From assembly GCF_019049245.1 (NCBI RefSeq), contig NZ_JAGMUK010000007.1, positions 62,001 to 126,000 on the forward strand: DNA of 64,000 nt, written 5' to 3'. The stretch is from Streptomyces sp. AC555_RSS877. Lineage in GTDB: Bacteria; Actinomycetota; Actinomycetes; Streptomycetales; Streptomycetaceae. Of the stretch, positions 44,513 through 55,138 are shown piece by piece. The notes beneath the pieces were generated by a model. That model saw nothing but the letters and a program-made list of their open reading frames with translations, did no database searches and was not told the origin of the DNA. The number at the start of each line of letters is the position of its first letter. Position 1 is the stretch's first letter. The translations under genes and the position numbers were made by a program.

Positions 44513-44666
44513 TGATCCACCTCCGGTGAAACCAAAGGATCACCCACCTCATTCTCTCACCGCGCCCCCGCCCGAGCAGACCGGAGGACGAGACGCCCGA
44601 CCGCCCGGGCACCGGGCCTGCCTATCCTGGCCGAACAGGTTTCTGACCACGCCCGAGGAGCAGCCC

Positions 44667-45443
44667 ATGGCCACCGCCGCACCGTCCGCCGCCTCCCGCA
44701 TCGCCGTCGTCACGGGTGCGAGCAGCGGAATCGGCGCCGCCACGGCACGCCGGCTCGCCGAGGCCGGCTACCGCGTCGTCCTGACCGCCCGCCGCAAGGA
44801 CCGCATCGAGGCGCTGGCGGAGGAGATCAACGCGGCCGGCCACCAGGCGACCGCGTACGCCCTCGACGTCACCGACCGCGCCGCGGTGGACGAGTTCGCC
44901 ACCGCGTTCCCCGCGATCGGCGTCCTGGTCAACAACGCGGGCGGGGCCCTCGGCGCCGACCCCGTGGCCACCGGCGACCCGGCCGACTGGCGCTCGATGT
45001 ACGAGACGAACGTCATCGGCACCCTCAACCTCACCCAGGCCCTGCTCCCCAAGCTCGACGCGAGCGGTGACGGCACCGTCGTCGTCGTCTCCTCGACCGC
45101 CGGCCACGGCACCTACGAGGGCGGCGCGGGCTACGTCGCCGCCAAGCACGGCACCCACGTCCTCGCCGAGACCCTCCGCCTGGAGATCGTCGGCCGCCCG
45201 ATCCGCGTCATCGAGATCGCCCCCGGCATGGTCAAGACGGACGAGTTCGCCCTCACCCGCTTCGCCGGCGACCAGGAGAAGGCGGAGAAGGTCTACCAAG
45301 GCGTGGCAGAGCCCCTCACCGCCGACGACGTGGCCGACACCATCGCCTGGGCGGTCACCCGCCCCAGCCACGTCAACATCGACCTCCTGATCGTCCGCCC
45401 GCGCGCCCAGGCGTCGAACACGAAGGTCCACCGGGAGTCGTGA
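44667..45443 (+). CDS. Short-chain dehydrogenase/reductase
   Basis: 258 aa classical SDR: TGASSGIG (residues 16-23), NNAG (89-92), catalytic Ser142 or Ser143, Tyr156 and Lys160 (YVAAK). Closest in style to YdfG-type NADP-dependent serine/3-hydroxy acid dehydrogenases. Its stop overlaps the start of a 40-aa membrane protein (GTGA). Confidence 0.88.
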   Translation: MATAAPSAASRIAVVTGASSGIGAATARRLAEAGYRVVLTARRKDRIEALAEEINAAGHQATAYALDVTDRAAVDEFATAFPAIGVLVNNAGGALGADPVATGDPADWRSMYETNVIGTLNLTQALLPKLDASGDGTVVVVSSTAGHGTYEGGAGYVAAKHGTHVLAETLRLEIVGRPIRVIEIAPGMVKTDEFALTRFAGDQEKAEKVYQGVAEPLTADDVADTIAWAVTRPSHVNIDLLIVRPRAQASNTKVHRES

Positions 45444-45562
45444 CGGCGGAGAAGGACCCCCACAACGAACGCCAGATGTGGTGGTGGCTCGCCTACTTCC
45501 TCTTCGGCATCCACATCGTGGCCTTCGTGATGATCTACGCGATGGCGCACGCGCCGAAATAG
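45440..45562 (+). CDS. 40-aa single-pass membrane protein coupled to the SDR
   Basis: GTG start overlapping the SDR stop by four bases; sequence M-T-A-E-K-D-P-H-N-E-R-Q-M-W-W-W then one membrane helix (LAYFLFGIHIVAFVMIYAMA). Size and layout resemble DUF6126-type small membrane proteins. May bring the SDR to the membrane; inference only. Confidence 0.7.
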   Translation: MTAEKDPHNERQMWWWLAYFLFGIHIVAFVMIYAMAHAPK

Positions 45563-45600
45563 GAAGCACCCGGCGCGGGCGGGACATAGGGTCCGGGTCC

Positions 45601-46857
45601 GTGGACAGACACCTACCGTTCTCCCGGCTGCACAACTTCCGCGACCTGGGCGGCTACCCGACCCCGGACGGACTCCGCGTCCGTCCGGGCCGCCTCTACC
45701 GCGCCGACTCCCTCGGCAAGCTGAACACCGGCACCCCCGACTGGGACCGCTTCCTGTCCCTCGGCATCCGCACGGTCATCGACCTCCGCCACTCCTGGGA
45801 GGCCGACGCCAGTGGCCGCGTCCCGTCCCACCCCTCCTTCACGTACCACAACCTCAGCATCGAGCACCGCCCCTACGACCAGGCGGTCCAGACGCCGGAC
45901 GTGGACCCCGCCCCCTACCTGGTGCAGCGCTACCTGGAGGTGGCGGAGGACGGCACGAAGGAGATCCGCAGGGCGCTGGAACTGATAGCGGAAGCGGACG
46001 CCCCCGTGGTCTTCCACTGCGCCTCGGGCAAGGACCGCACGGGCCAGCTGGCGGCCCTGGTCCTGGCCCTCCTGGGCATCCCGGACACGACCATCACGGA
46101 GGACTTCAGCCTCACGGAACTGGCGACACCGGCCCTGCTCGCCGACTGGAAGGCACGCCACAACGGCCGCACCCCGGCCTGGCCGGGCTTCGGCCGGGCT
46201 CCCGAGGCGGTGATGCGCCTGTTCCTCGCCTCGATGAGGTCCCGCTACGGCTCGGTCGAGGCGTACGTCACCCAGGCCCTGGGCATGGACGCGCGAGCCC
46301 TCTCGGACACCCTCCGCACGGCCCTCCTCGAACCGCTTCCCACCACCCACCCGACCCTGACCTACCGCAAGGCCACCCCGGCCGACGCGCAGCTCCTGGT
46401 CCGCCTGCGCGACACGTCGGCCCTGTGGCAACTGGCCCGCGGCATCCCCCAATGGCAGCCGGGCGAGAAGGACGAGACCCACTTCCGCACGTGCATGGAG
46501 ACGGGCGAGGTCTGGCTGGCCCACGCGGCAGGAAGCCTGACCGGCGCGTGGGAACTCTGGTGGACCGACGAGGCCGCCTGGGGCACCCGCCCACCCGACG
46601 CGGGCTACATCCACCGACTCATGACCACCCCGCACACGTCCCCGCCCGGCACGGGCCGCCGCATGCTCGCAGAGGCGGAATCCCGCATCACGGCAACAGG
46701 CCGCCCCTACGCCCGCCTCGACTGCCTCACCTCCAACCCCCGCCTCCGCGCGTACTACGAGTCGGCCGGCTACACGGCCGTAGGAGAACAACGCGAAAAG
46801 AAGGGCGGACCGGGCACCCCGTACGCGGTGACACTGCTGGAGAAGCGGCTGCGGTGA
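45601..46857 (+). CDS. Fusion of dual-specificity-type tyrosine phosphatase and GNAT acetyltransferase
   Basis: 418 aa. Residues 1-240 are a PtpB/SidA-like tyrosine phosphatase with P-loop HC140ASGKDR146TG and the NFRDLGGYP start. Residues 250-418 form a GNAT domain with the acetyl-CoA loop SPPGTGRRML and LRAYYESAGYTAVGE. GTG at 45601 has no ribosome-binding site; TAGGGT (45587-45592) eight bases upstream suggests a leaderless mRNA. One protein may remove phosphate and add acetyl groups; substrates unknown. Confidence 0.85.
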   Translation: MDRHLPFSRLHNFRDLGGYPTPDGLRVRPGRLYRADSLGKLNTGTPDWDRFLSLGIRTVIDLRHSWEADASGRVPSHPSFTYHNLSIEHRPYDQAVQTPDVDPAPYLVQRYLEVAEDGTKEIRRALELIAEADAPVVFHCASGKDRTGQLAALVLALLGIPDTTITEDFSLTELATPALLADWKARHNGRTPAWPGFGRAPEAVMRLFLASMRSRYGSVEAYVTQALGMDARALSDTLRTALLEPLPTTHPTLTYRKATPADAQLLVRLRDTSALWQLARGIPQWQPGEKDETHFRTCMETGEVWLAHAAGSLTGAWELWWTDEAAWGTRPPDAGYIHRLMTTPHTSPPGTGRRMLAEAESRITATGRPYARLDCLTSNPRLRAYYESAGYTAVGEQREKKGGPGTPYAVTLLEKRLR

Positions 46858-46863
46858 CGCGAC

Positions 46864-46889
46864 GAGGGTCCGAGTCTCCTCGGGCCCTC
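46864..46889. terminator. Bidirectional terminator hairpin
   Basis: GAGGGTCCGAG (46864-46874) pairs with CTCGGGCCCTC (46879-46889) with a TCTC loop, between the converging phosphatase-fusion and rtcB genes. Confidence 0.8.
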
Positions 46890-46900
46890 CCGCCTGACCG

Positions 46901-48094
46901 TCAGCCCTTCACACACACGACCTGCTTCAGCTTCGCCACGACTTCGACAAGGTCCCGCTGCTGGTCGATGACCTGCTCGATCGGCTTGTAGGCTCCCGGG
47001 ATCTCGTCCACGACGCCGGAGTCCTTACGGCACTCCACGCCCCGCGTCTGCTCCTCCAGGTCCTTCGTCGAGAAGCGACGCTTCGCCGCGGTCCGGCTCA
47101 TGCGCCGACCGGCGCCGTGCGAGGCCGAGTTGAAGGACTTCTCGTTTCCGAGACCCTTCACGATGTACGAACCGGTTCCCATGGAACCGGGAATGATCCC
47201 GTACTCGCCGGAACCCGCGCGGATCGCGCCCTTGCGCGTGACGAGCAGGTCCATCCCCTCGTAGCGCTCCTCGGCGACATAGTTGTGGTGTGCGCTGATC
47301 TCCGGTTCGAAGACCGGCTTGGCCTTCTTGAACTCCTTACGGATCACGTCCTTGAGGAGCGCCATCATGATCGTCCGGTTGTATCTGGCGTACTCCTGCG
47401 CCCAGAACAGGTCGTTGCGGTACGCCGCCATCTGCGGGGTGTCCGCGATGAACACGGCGAGGTCGCGGTCGACCAGGCCCTGGTTGTGCGGGAGCTTCTG
47501 GGCGATGCCGATGTGGTGCTCGGCCAGTTCCTTGCCGATGTTGCGGGATCCGGAGTGGAGCATGAGCCAGACAGAACCGGTCGTATCCGTGCATATTTCG
47601 ACGAAATGGTTGCCGGATCCGAGCGTTCCCATTTGTTTTCCAGCACGTTCGTGCCGGAATTTGACCGCTTCAGCCACTCCGTCAAACCGCCCCCAGAAGT
47701 CGTCCAACCCGCCGGTCGCGAACCCGTGCAGCCGACCCGGATCGACGGGACTGTCATGCATCCCCCGCCCCACCGGAATCGCCTGCTCGATCTTCGACCG
47801 CAGACGCGAGAGATCCCCCGGCAGATCGTTCTCCGTGAGGGACGTCTTGACGGCAGACATGCCGCACCCGATGTCCACTCCCACCGCCGCCGGACACACG
47901 GCCCCGCGCATCGCGATGACCGACCCGACCGTCGCACCCTTGCCGTAATGCACATCGGGCATGACCGCCAGGCCCTTGATCCACGGCAGCGTCGCCACGT
48001 TCCGCAACTGCTGCATCGCGCCGTCGTCGACCGCCGCCGGGTCGGCCCACATACGGATGGGCACCTTCGCGCCAGGCATTTCCACGTACGACAT
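46901..48094 (-). CDS. rtcB: RNA-splicing ligase RtcB
   Basis: 397 aa RtcB: the metal-binding DVHYGKG and VDIGCGMS (Asp74, Cys77), GTLGSGNHFVE, HSGSRNIG and SHGAGRRMSR (the guanylylated histidine) are all present. It joins RNA ends with 2',3'-cyclic phosphate and 5'-OH in a GTP- and Mn-dependent way. It stands alone with no rtcA, rtcR or archease nearby. Some stretches (around 47600-47650) have lower third-position GC than neighbours. Leader has a doubled GAAGTC(TC)ACAAC (48112-48136). Confidence 0.93.
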   Translation of the reverse strand: MSYVEMPGAKVPIRMWADPAAVDDGAMQQLRNVATLPWIKGLAVMPDVHYGKGATVGSVIAMRGAVCPAAVGVDIGCGMSAVKTSLTENDLPGDLSRLRSKIEQAIPVGRGMHDSPVDPGRLHGFATGGLDDFWGRFDGVAEAVKFRHERAGKQMGTLGSGNHFVEICTDTTGSVWLMLHSGSRNIGKELAEHHIGIAQKLPHNQGLVDRDLAVFIADTPQMAAYRNDLFWAQEYARYNRTIMMALLKDVIRKEFKKAKPVFEPEISAHHNYVAEERYEGMDLLVTRKGAIRAGSGEYGIIPGSMGTGSYIVKGLGNEKSFNSASHGAGRRMSRTAAKRRFSTKDLEEQTRGVECRKDSGVVDEIPGAYKPIEQVIDQQRDLVEVVAKLKQVVCVKG

Positions 48095-48297
48095 ATCTTC
48101 CTCATTCCCCCGAAGTCACAACAGAAGTCTCACAACGCAAAAGCGGCGCCTAGGTCGACGTAAAGGACAACGGACCGGCGTCCACGGCCATGCGTGCGAT
48201 ACACATTGTCTGCAGGGCACGCCCCCGTGCGGCAAGCGATTAACCAGCGGGGACACTGAAGAACCCGGCACCAAGCCCCCTCGAGAGGAGCCTGACC

Positions 48298-49176
48298 GTG
48301 CAGCGGAAGGCGTACGTACCCGGCGTCGCCGCGCTCCTCGCGGCCCTGCTGGCCGGCTGCACCGGCAGCTCGGGAGACACCGGTACGACGGACGACGCGA
48401 ACCCCGGCGAGGCCGGCACGGCATCCGCCGTGGCCGAGCCCGGCAGGTACCGCGTGCTCCCGGAACCCTGCGGCGCGGTCAGCCAGGGCACCCTCGACTC
48501 GCTCCTGCCCGGCATCCGACAGCTCGCCGACGAGGCGCAGCAGGAGATCGCGTACGCGGGCGAGGCCACGCCCACCTACGACACCGACCGCAAGGTCGGC
48601 TGCCGTTGGAAGGTGGAGTCCGCGGACGCCACCGACCACCTGCTCGTCGACTTCGAGCGGGTCGTCTCGTACGAAACCTCGGTGAGCGACGACACCCAGG
48701 CCCAGCAGCTCTTCGCGACGAAGGAGGAGGTGGCCGACCTCCCCGAGGCGGCGAGCCCCAGCGTGGCGTCCGACGTCGAAACAGGCGGGACAGGCGACAC
48801 GAGCACCGCCACGCCGACGGACTCCGCCTCGGCGTCCCCCTCCCCTTCCTCCTCGGCCCCTTCCTCGGCCCCTTCCTCCTCGGCCCCTTCCGGCTCGGGC
48901 TCGCCCTCCTCCACGGTCTCCGCCACCCCGACCGACCTCCAGCCCCGTCTCCTCGACGAACTCGGCGACGAGGCGTTCCTGGACGACGCGTTGAGCAGTT
49001 CCGGTTCAACGGCCCAGCAGCGCACGGTGACTGTGGCGTTCCGCACGTCGAACGTCATCGTGACGATCGAGTACGTGGAGCAGCCGGCGACGATCGGCGT
49101 GGCCCCGGACAGCAAGGAAATGCAGGACAAGGCCAGGAAACTGGCCGTTCAGCTGGCGGACTCGCTGGCCGGCTGA
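48298..49176 (+). CDS. DUF3558-like lipoprotein
   Basis: 292 aa, GTG start with GAGAGGAG upstream. Lipobox L-L-A-G-C followed by Gly/Ser/Thr/Asp-rich linker, then a domain with cysteines (LPEPCGAVS; VGCRWKVES) of the DUF3558 type, interrupted by a Ser/Pro repeat stretch (SPSPSSSAPSSAPSSSAPSGS). Surface protein of unknown function, paired with a paralogue just downstream. Confidence 0.8.
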   Translation: MQRKAYVPGVAALLAALLAGCTGSSGDTGTTDDANPGEAGTASAVAEPGRYRVLPEPCGAVSQGTLDSLLPGIRQLADEAQQEIAYAGEATPTYDTDRKVGCRWKVESADATDHLLVDFERVVSYETSVSDDTQAQQLFATKEEVADLPEAASPSVASDVETGGTGDTSTATPTDSASASPSPSSSAPSSAPSSSAPSGSGSPSSTVSATPTDLQPRLLDELGDEAFLDDALSSSGSTAQQRTVTVAFRTSNVIVTIEYVEQPATIGVAPDSKEMQDKARKLAVQLADSLAG

Positions 49177-49294
49177 CGGCCCTTCACAGCCCTCTCACGC
49201 TCGCGCACAAAGCGGCCGAAGCGAGACCGCACATCTCCCTCACCGCGTACCGTGGCCCCTCGGACCAGATCCGACGGCAGGAACCACAAGCGTC

Positions 49295-50227
49295 ATGAGT
49301 GAAGGAACCATGCAGCGACCAGCACAGGCAGAGCAGCGTGACGAGCGAGACCAGCGGGCGAAGCGCCTCCACCGCGTACTTGTCTGCGCGGCCGCAGTCC
49401 CCGTGATGCTGATCGCCGCCGGCTGCTCCTCGGACTCCGGCTCCGACGACACCGGCGGCAAGAGCGCGGACACCGCCGCGTCGGCTTCCGCGAGCCCCTC
49501 ACCGACGGTGCAGGCGGCGGCGTACAAGTCGCTTCCGGAGCCGTGCGCGGTGTTCGGGAAGAAGACCTTGGGCGAACTGGTGCCGAAGGCGCCGAAGTCG
49601 GGCAAGCAGGGCACCTCGGACGACACGTCGGCGCGTGCCAGCTGCTCCTGGAGCAGCCTCGACAACAACGGCGTGAAGGGCTCCCAGTTCCGCTGGCTGA
49701 ACGTCTCCCTGCTCCGCTTCGAGTCGGACGTCTCGCGCGGTGCGGGTGCCGATCAGGCGCAGACGTACTACGAGAAGCAGCTCCAGGACGCACAGGCGGT
49801 GGAGGGCGCGAAGAGCGTCAAGTCGCAGCCGGTGAGCGGCACGGGTGACGCGGCGACGACGGTGACGTACGACCTGAAGAAGAAGGAGGGCTCCTTCAGG
49901 CAGCAGACGGTCGTCACGCGCGTCGAGAACGTCGTCATCACGCTCGACTACAACGGCGCGGGCCTGGCCGGGGAGAAGACCCCGAGCGCGGCCTCCCTGA
50001 CGAAGCTCGCCCAGAAGGCCGCCAAGGAGGCGGTGGCGGCGGTGTCGTCGGCGAACGGCGAGGGATCCGGGTCGGGGTCCGGGTCCGGATCGGAGGGCTC
50101 GGGTTCGACGAGCCCCTCGCCGTCCACGTCGGCGTCGAAGTCCGCGTCGAAGTCCGCGTCTCCGTCGGCGTCCGAGTCCGCGTCGAAGCCGGCCTCTGCG
50201 TCCGCCTCGGCCGCGAAGAAGGACTGA
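49295..50227 (+). CDS. DUF3558-like lipoprotein paralogue
   Basis: 310 aa. Lipobox L-I-A-A-G-C about residue 44 after a charged N-region, then YKSLPEPCAVFGKKTLGELVPKAP, the same opening as the neighbour, and a C-terminal Ser/Ala/Lys/Gly repeat tail (GSGSGSGSEGSGS, SASKSASKSASPSASESASK). ATG at 49310 is an alternative start. Probably a duplication of the preceding gene. Confidence 0.78.
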   Translation: MSEGTMQRPAQAEQRDERDQRAKRLHRVLVCAAAVPVMLIAAGCSSDSGSDDTGGKSADTAASASASPSPTVQAAAYKSLPEPCAVFGKKTLGELVPKAPKSGKQGTSDDTSARASCSWSSLDNNGVKGSQFRWLNVSLLRFESDVSRGAGADQAQTYYEKQLQDAQAVEGAKSVKSQPVSGTGDAATTVTYDLKKKEGSFRQQTVVTRVENVVITLDYNGAGLAGEKTPSAASLTKLAQKAAKEAVAAVSSANGEGSGSGSGSGSEGSGSTSPSPSTSASKSASKSASPSASESASKPASASASAAKKD

Positions 50228-50291
50228 CGGACCTCACTCGGTGCCCCCGCTGTAGCCGGTGTGCCGCGCCCGGGTCGGGCACGGACGCAGG

Positions 50292-51725
<1,434 letters not shown>

Positions 51726-51786
51726 GACCCGAAGGAGAGCGGCCGATTCCTACCGGCCACGCGTACGAAGCACATCTGTGCCACCC

Positions 51787-51800
51787 TGTTGCGCGCAACA
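51787..51800. promoter_or_regulatory. 14-bp perfect palindrome
   Basis: TGTTGCGCGCAACA lies in the 111-base divergent region between argG and the DUF2637 gene, a likely regulator site. The binding protein is unknown. Confidence 0.5.
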
Positions 51801-51824
51801 ACACGCATCGGGAGGGGAGTACGG

Positions 51825-53156
51825 GTGGCCGCGCCACTGCAGCTGACACGGATGCACCGGATTCTGATCGGCGTGGTCGTCGCCGGTGCGGTCGTCATCG
51901 CCGGAATCGGCTTCGCCGGCTCGTACGCCGCCGTCCGTGAACTCGCTCTCCAGAAGGGCTTCGGGAACTTCAGTTACGTGTTCCCGATCGGCATCGACGC
52001 AGGCATCTGCGTCCTGCTCTCCCTCGACCTGCTCCTGACCTGGGTCCGGATCCCGTTCCCCCTGCTGCGCCAGACGGCGTGGCTGCTGACGGCGGCGACG
52101 ATCGCCTTCAACGGCGCGGCGGCCTGGCCCGACCCGCTGGCCGTGGGCATGCACGGGGTGATCCCCATCCTGTTCGTGGTCTGCGTCGAGGCGGCCCGGC
52201 ACGCGATCGGCCGCATGGCCGACATCACGGCCGACAAGCACATGGAGGGAGTCCGCCTCACCCGCTGGATCCTGTCCCCCCTCCCCACGTTCCTTCTGTG
52301 GCGGCGCATGAAGCTGTGGGAGCTGCGCTCCTACGAACAGGTCATCAAGCTCGAACAGGAGCGCCTCGTCTACCAGGCCCGCCTGCGCTCCCGCTTCGGC
52401 CGCGCCTGGCGCCGCAAGGCCCCGGTGGAGTCCCTGATGCCGCTGAGGCTGGCGAGGTACGGCGTCCCGCTGGCCCGCACCGCGCCGGCGGGCCTGGCAG
52501 CCGCGGGCATCGAGCCGGCGCTCCTGCCCCCGGCCCCGCGGCAGGAGGACGGGGACACGGCGCCGAACGCCAAGGCTGTCCCGTCGGCCGCCGCGGTGAC
52601 ACCTCCCGCCGAGCAGCGCCTGGAGCTCGACACCACCCCGAACGGGCCGAAGGCGCCGGACGCGCCGGAAGCGCCCGCGGAGGAGGAGAGCCCTTGGTTC
52701 AGGCCTCCGCAACAAGTCGACTACCAGGGCGGCTACGACCCCGCCTATGACCCGCCGGAGCAGTACGAGCAGTGGTACGAGGAGCAGCAGCACGCCGAGC
52801 AGTACCTGGAGCCCCCGCACCAGGAGACCCAGTACCAGGAGACCCAGTACCAGGAGCCCCTGCGTGAGCCCTCCGGGGAGGAGACCGGCAGCTTCCCCAT
52901 CCCGGTGAGCCCCGGCCGCACCCGCGAGCTGGGCGAGGGCGGCGGCACACCGGTCACCGAGCCGGACGAAGAGTCGTACTACCAGATATTCAAGCAGTCG
53001 TCGATGAGTGGCAGCGGTTACCCGACGCCGAGCCAGTTCAGCTACGACGTGGAAGCGACCTACGGCTCCCCCATCCCGGACTCCGAGGCCAAGCGCATGG
53101 TCATGCGCTTCCAGAACCGTCACGCGGCGGAACTGGAGGAGGACCACATCGCCTGA
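51825..53156 (+). CDS. DUF2637 membrane protein with long acidic tail
   Basis: 443 aa. Four membrane helices in the first ~130 residues (RILIGVVVAGAVVIAGIGFAGSYAAVRELA...FPIGIDAGICVLLSLDLLL...LLTAATIAFNGAAAW...VIPILFVVCVEAARHAIGRMAD), then a cytoplasmic region that is first basic and then Pro/Glu/Gln/Tyr-rich with QYQET repeats. DUF2637 is related to SpdB proteins of Streptomyces plasmid transfer, but chromosomal copies like this are of unknown role. GTG start 7 bases after GGAGGGG. Confidence 0.85.
   Translation: MAAPLQLTRMHRILIGVVVAGAVVIAGIGFAGSYAAVRELALQKGFGNFSYVFPIGIDAGICVLLSLDLLLTWVRIPFPLLRQTAWLLTAATIAFNGAAAWPDPLAVGMHGVIPILFVVCVEAARHAIGRMADITADKHMEGVRLTRWILSPLPTFLLWRRMKLWELRSYEQVIKLEQERLVYQARLRSRFGRAWRRKAPVESLMPLRLARYGVPLARTAPAGLAAAGIEPALLPPAPRQEDGDTAPNAKAVPSAAAVTPPAEQRLELDTTPNGPKAPDAPEAPAEEESPWFRPPQQVDYQGGYDPAYDPPEQYEQWYEEQQHAEQYLEPPHQETQYQETQYQEPLREPSGEETGSFPIPVSPGRTRELGEGGGTPVTEPDEESYYQIFKQSSMSGSGYPTPSQFSYDVEATYGSPIPDSEAKRMVMRFQNRHAAELEEDHIA
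52821..52850 (+). repeat. Tandem 15-bp repeat (two copies)
   Basis: CAGGAGACCCAGTAC occurs twice in a row, encoding QETQY-QETQY in the DUF2637 tail, with a partial third copy after it. Confidence 0.85.
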
Positions 53157-53172
53157 CCCACCCGGGTACGGC

Positions 53173-53210
53173 GGAGGGGGCGCCCGGTGCCGACACCGGG
53201 CGCCCCCTCC
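53173..53210. terminator. Strong 17-pair terminator between convergent genes
   Basis: Arms 53173-53189 (GGAGGGGGCGCCCGGTG) and 53194-53210 are perfect complements with a CCGA loop, between the DUF2637 gene and lysyl-tRNA synthetase. Confidence 0.92.
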
Positions 53211-53226
53211 GTCGTGGAACCCTGGC

Positions 53227-54972
53227 CTACTCCCCGAGCAGAACCCGCACCCGCTCCTGCCCGACCGCCAGCAGCAGCGTGGGCAGCCGCGGACCGGTGT
53301 CGCGCCCGACGAGCAGGTGGTACAGCAGGGCGAAGAAGGTCCGCTGGGCGGTCTTGATCTCCGCGGGCAGCTCCTTGGGCGTCGCGTCCGCCGCGAAGCC
53401 GGCCTGCACCTTGGGCACGCCGTACACGAGGTGGGTCAGCCCGTCCAGGGACCAGTGCGAGGCCAGCCCGTCGAGGAGCAGCCGCAGTGACCCCTGCGCC
53501 TGCTCGTCGAGGGACTTCAGCAGCTCGGCGTCGGGTTCGTCGCGCACGATGGTCCGCTGGTCGGCGGGCACCTGCGTGTTGATCCACGCCTCGGCCTTGT
53601 CGTACCGCGGGCGGGCCTCGTCGAGGGATCCGAGCGGGTTCGACGGGTCGAGCTCGGACAGGATCCGCAGGGCCTGGTCCTCGTGCCCGGCGGTGATGTC
53701 GGCGACGGAGGCCAGCGTCCGGTACGGCAGCGGCCGGGGCGTCCTCGGCAGCTCACCGCCCGCGGTTCCCACGGCACGCGCGTGCGCGGCCACGTCACCG
53801 GGCAGGGCGGACCGGTCCGCGACCTTCGCGTCCAGCTTGTCCCACTCGTCGTAGAGCCGCTGGATCTCCTGGTCGAAGGCGATCTTGAAGGACTGGTTGG
53901 GCCGGCGCCGGGCGTACAGCCACCGCAGGAGCTGCGGCTCCATGATCTTCAGGGCGTCACCGGGGGTGGGCACACCGCCCTTCGACGAGGACATCTTCGC
54001 CATCCCGCTGATGCCGACGAAGGCGTACATCGGCCCGATCGGCTGCTTCCCGCCGAAGATCCCGACGATCTGCCCGCCGACCTGGAAGGACGATCCGGGG
54101 GACGAGTGGTCGACGCCGCTCGGCTCGAAGATCACGCCCTCGTACGCCCACCGCATCGGCCAGTCGACCTTCCAGACCAGCTTGCCGCGGTTGAACTCGT
54201 TCAGCCGGACGGTCTCGGAGAAGCCGCAGGCGGTGCAGGCGTACGTCAGCTCGGTGCTGTCGTCGTCGTAGGCGGTGACGGTGGTGAGGTCCTTCTCGCA
54301 GTTGCCGCAGTAGGGCTTGTACGGGAAGTACCCGGCCGACCCGGAGCTGCCGTCGTCCTCGCCTGCCGCCCCCGACCCCTCGGCGGCCTCCAGCTCGGCC
54401 TCGTCGAGAGGCTTCTGCGACGGCTTCTTCCCGGGGGCCTTCTTGGTCCGGTACTGGTCGAGGATCGCGTCGATGTCCCCGCGGTGCCTGATCGCGTGCA
54501 GGATCTGCTCGCGGTAGACGCCGGAGGTGTACTGCGCGGTCTGGCTGATCCCGTCGAACTCGACGCCCAGCTCGGCCAGCGACTCGACCATCGCGGCCTT
54601 GAAGTGCTCGGCCCAGTTCGGGTGCGACGAGCCCTTCGGCGCGGGCACGGAGGTCAGCGGCTTGCCGATGTGCTCCTCCCAGGCCTTCTTGTCGACCCCG
54701 GCGACGCCTTCTGGCACCTTGCGGTACCGGTCGTAGTCGTCCCAGGAGATCAGGTGGCGCACCTGCCGGCCCCGCCGCCGGATCTCGTCGGCGACGAGGT
54801 GCGGGGTCATCACCTCGCGGAGGTTCCCCAGGTGGATGGGTCCGGAAGGCGAGAGCCCGGACGCGACGACGACCGGTTTGCCCGGGGCCCGACGCTCCGA
54901 CTCCTCGATGACCTCATCCGCGAAACGGGAGACCCAGTCGGTGGTCTCGGTGCTCTGAGCCACGATCGGCAC
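53227..54972 (-). CDS. Class I lysyl-tRNA synthetase
   Basis: 581 aa archaeal-type (class I) LysRS. HIGH-like H-L-G-N (residues 47-50, SGPIHLGNLREV), KMSKS-like K-M-S-S-S-K near residue 330, and a zinc site C-G-N-C...C-T-A-C. An acidic low-complexity insert (EAAEGSGAAGEDDGSSGSAG) lies before the zinc site. It charges tRNA-Lys. GTG start with AGAGGAC upstream; divergent from argS. Confidence 0.95.
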   Translation of the reverse strand: MPIVAQSTETTDWVSRFADEVIEESERRAPGKPVVVASGLSPSGPIHLGNLREVMTPHLVADEIRRRGRQVRHLISWDDYDRYRKVPEGVAGVDKKAWEEHIGKPLTSVPAPKGSSHPNWAEHFKAAMVESLAELGVEFDGISQTAQYTSGVYREQILHAIRHRGDIDAILDQYRTKKAPGKKPSQKPLDEAELEAAEGSGAAGEDDGSSGSAGYFPYKPYCGNCEKDLTTVTAYDDDSTELTYACTACGFSETVRLNEFNRGKLVWKVDWPMRWAYEGVIFEPSGVDHSSPGSSFQVGGQIVGIFGGKQPIGPMYAFVGISGMAKMSSSKGGVPTPGDALKIMEPQLLRWLYARRRPNQSFKIAFDQEIQRLYDEWDKLDAKVADRSALPGDVAAHARAVGTAGGELPRTPRPLPYRTLASVADITAGHEDQALRILSELDPSNPLGSLDEARPRYDKAEAWINTQVPADQRTIVRDEPDAELLKSLDEQAQGSLRLLLDGLASHWSLDGLTHLVYGVPKVQAGFAADATPKELPAEIKTAQRTFFALLYHLLVGRDTGPRLPTLLLAVGQERVRVLLGE

Positions 54973-55138
54973 GTCCTCTTTTTGATGGTTCCTGAAGGTT
55001 TCACACGAGCAGCCGGTACGGCCGCACGGCTGACGATCCATTCTCCCAGACCACCTCGCGCCCAGGAAAACCGCTTTACGCCCCGTGGGATACTGGGCGG
55101 GCCCACCTATTCCCACGAGGAGAACGGCACCCACTCCT

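Noticed and set aside
51825..53156. Integrated conjugative plasmid because of the SpdB-like DUF2637 protein
   Set aside because: No tra, integrase or attachment site nearby; DUF2637 proteins are common chromosomal proteins in Streptomyces.
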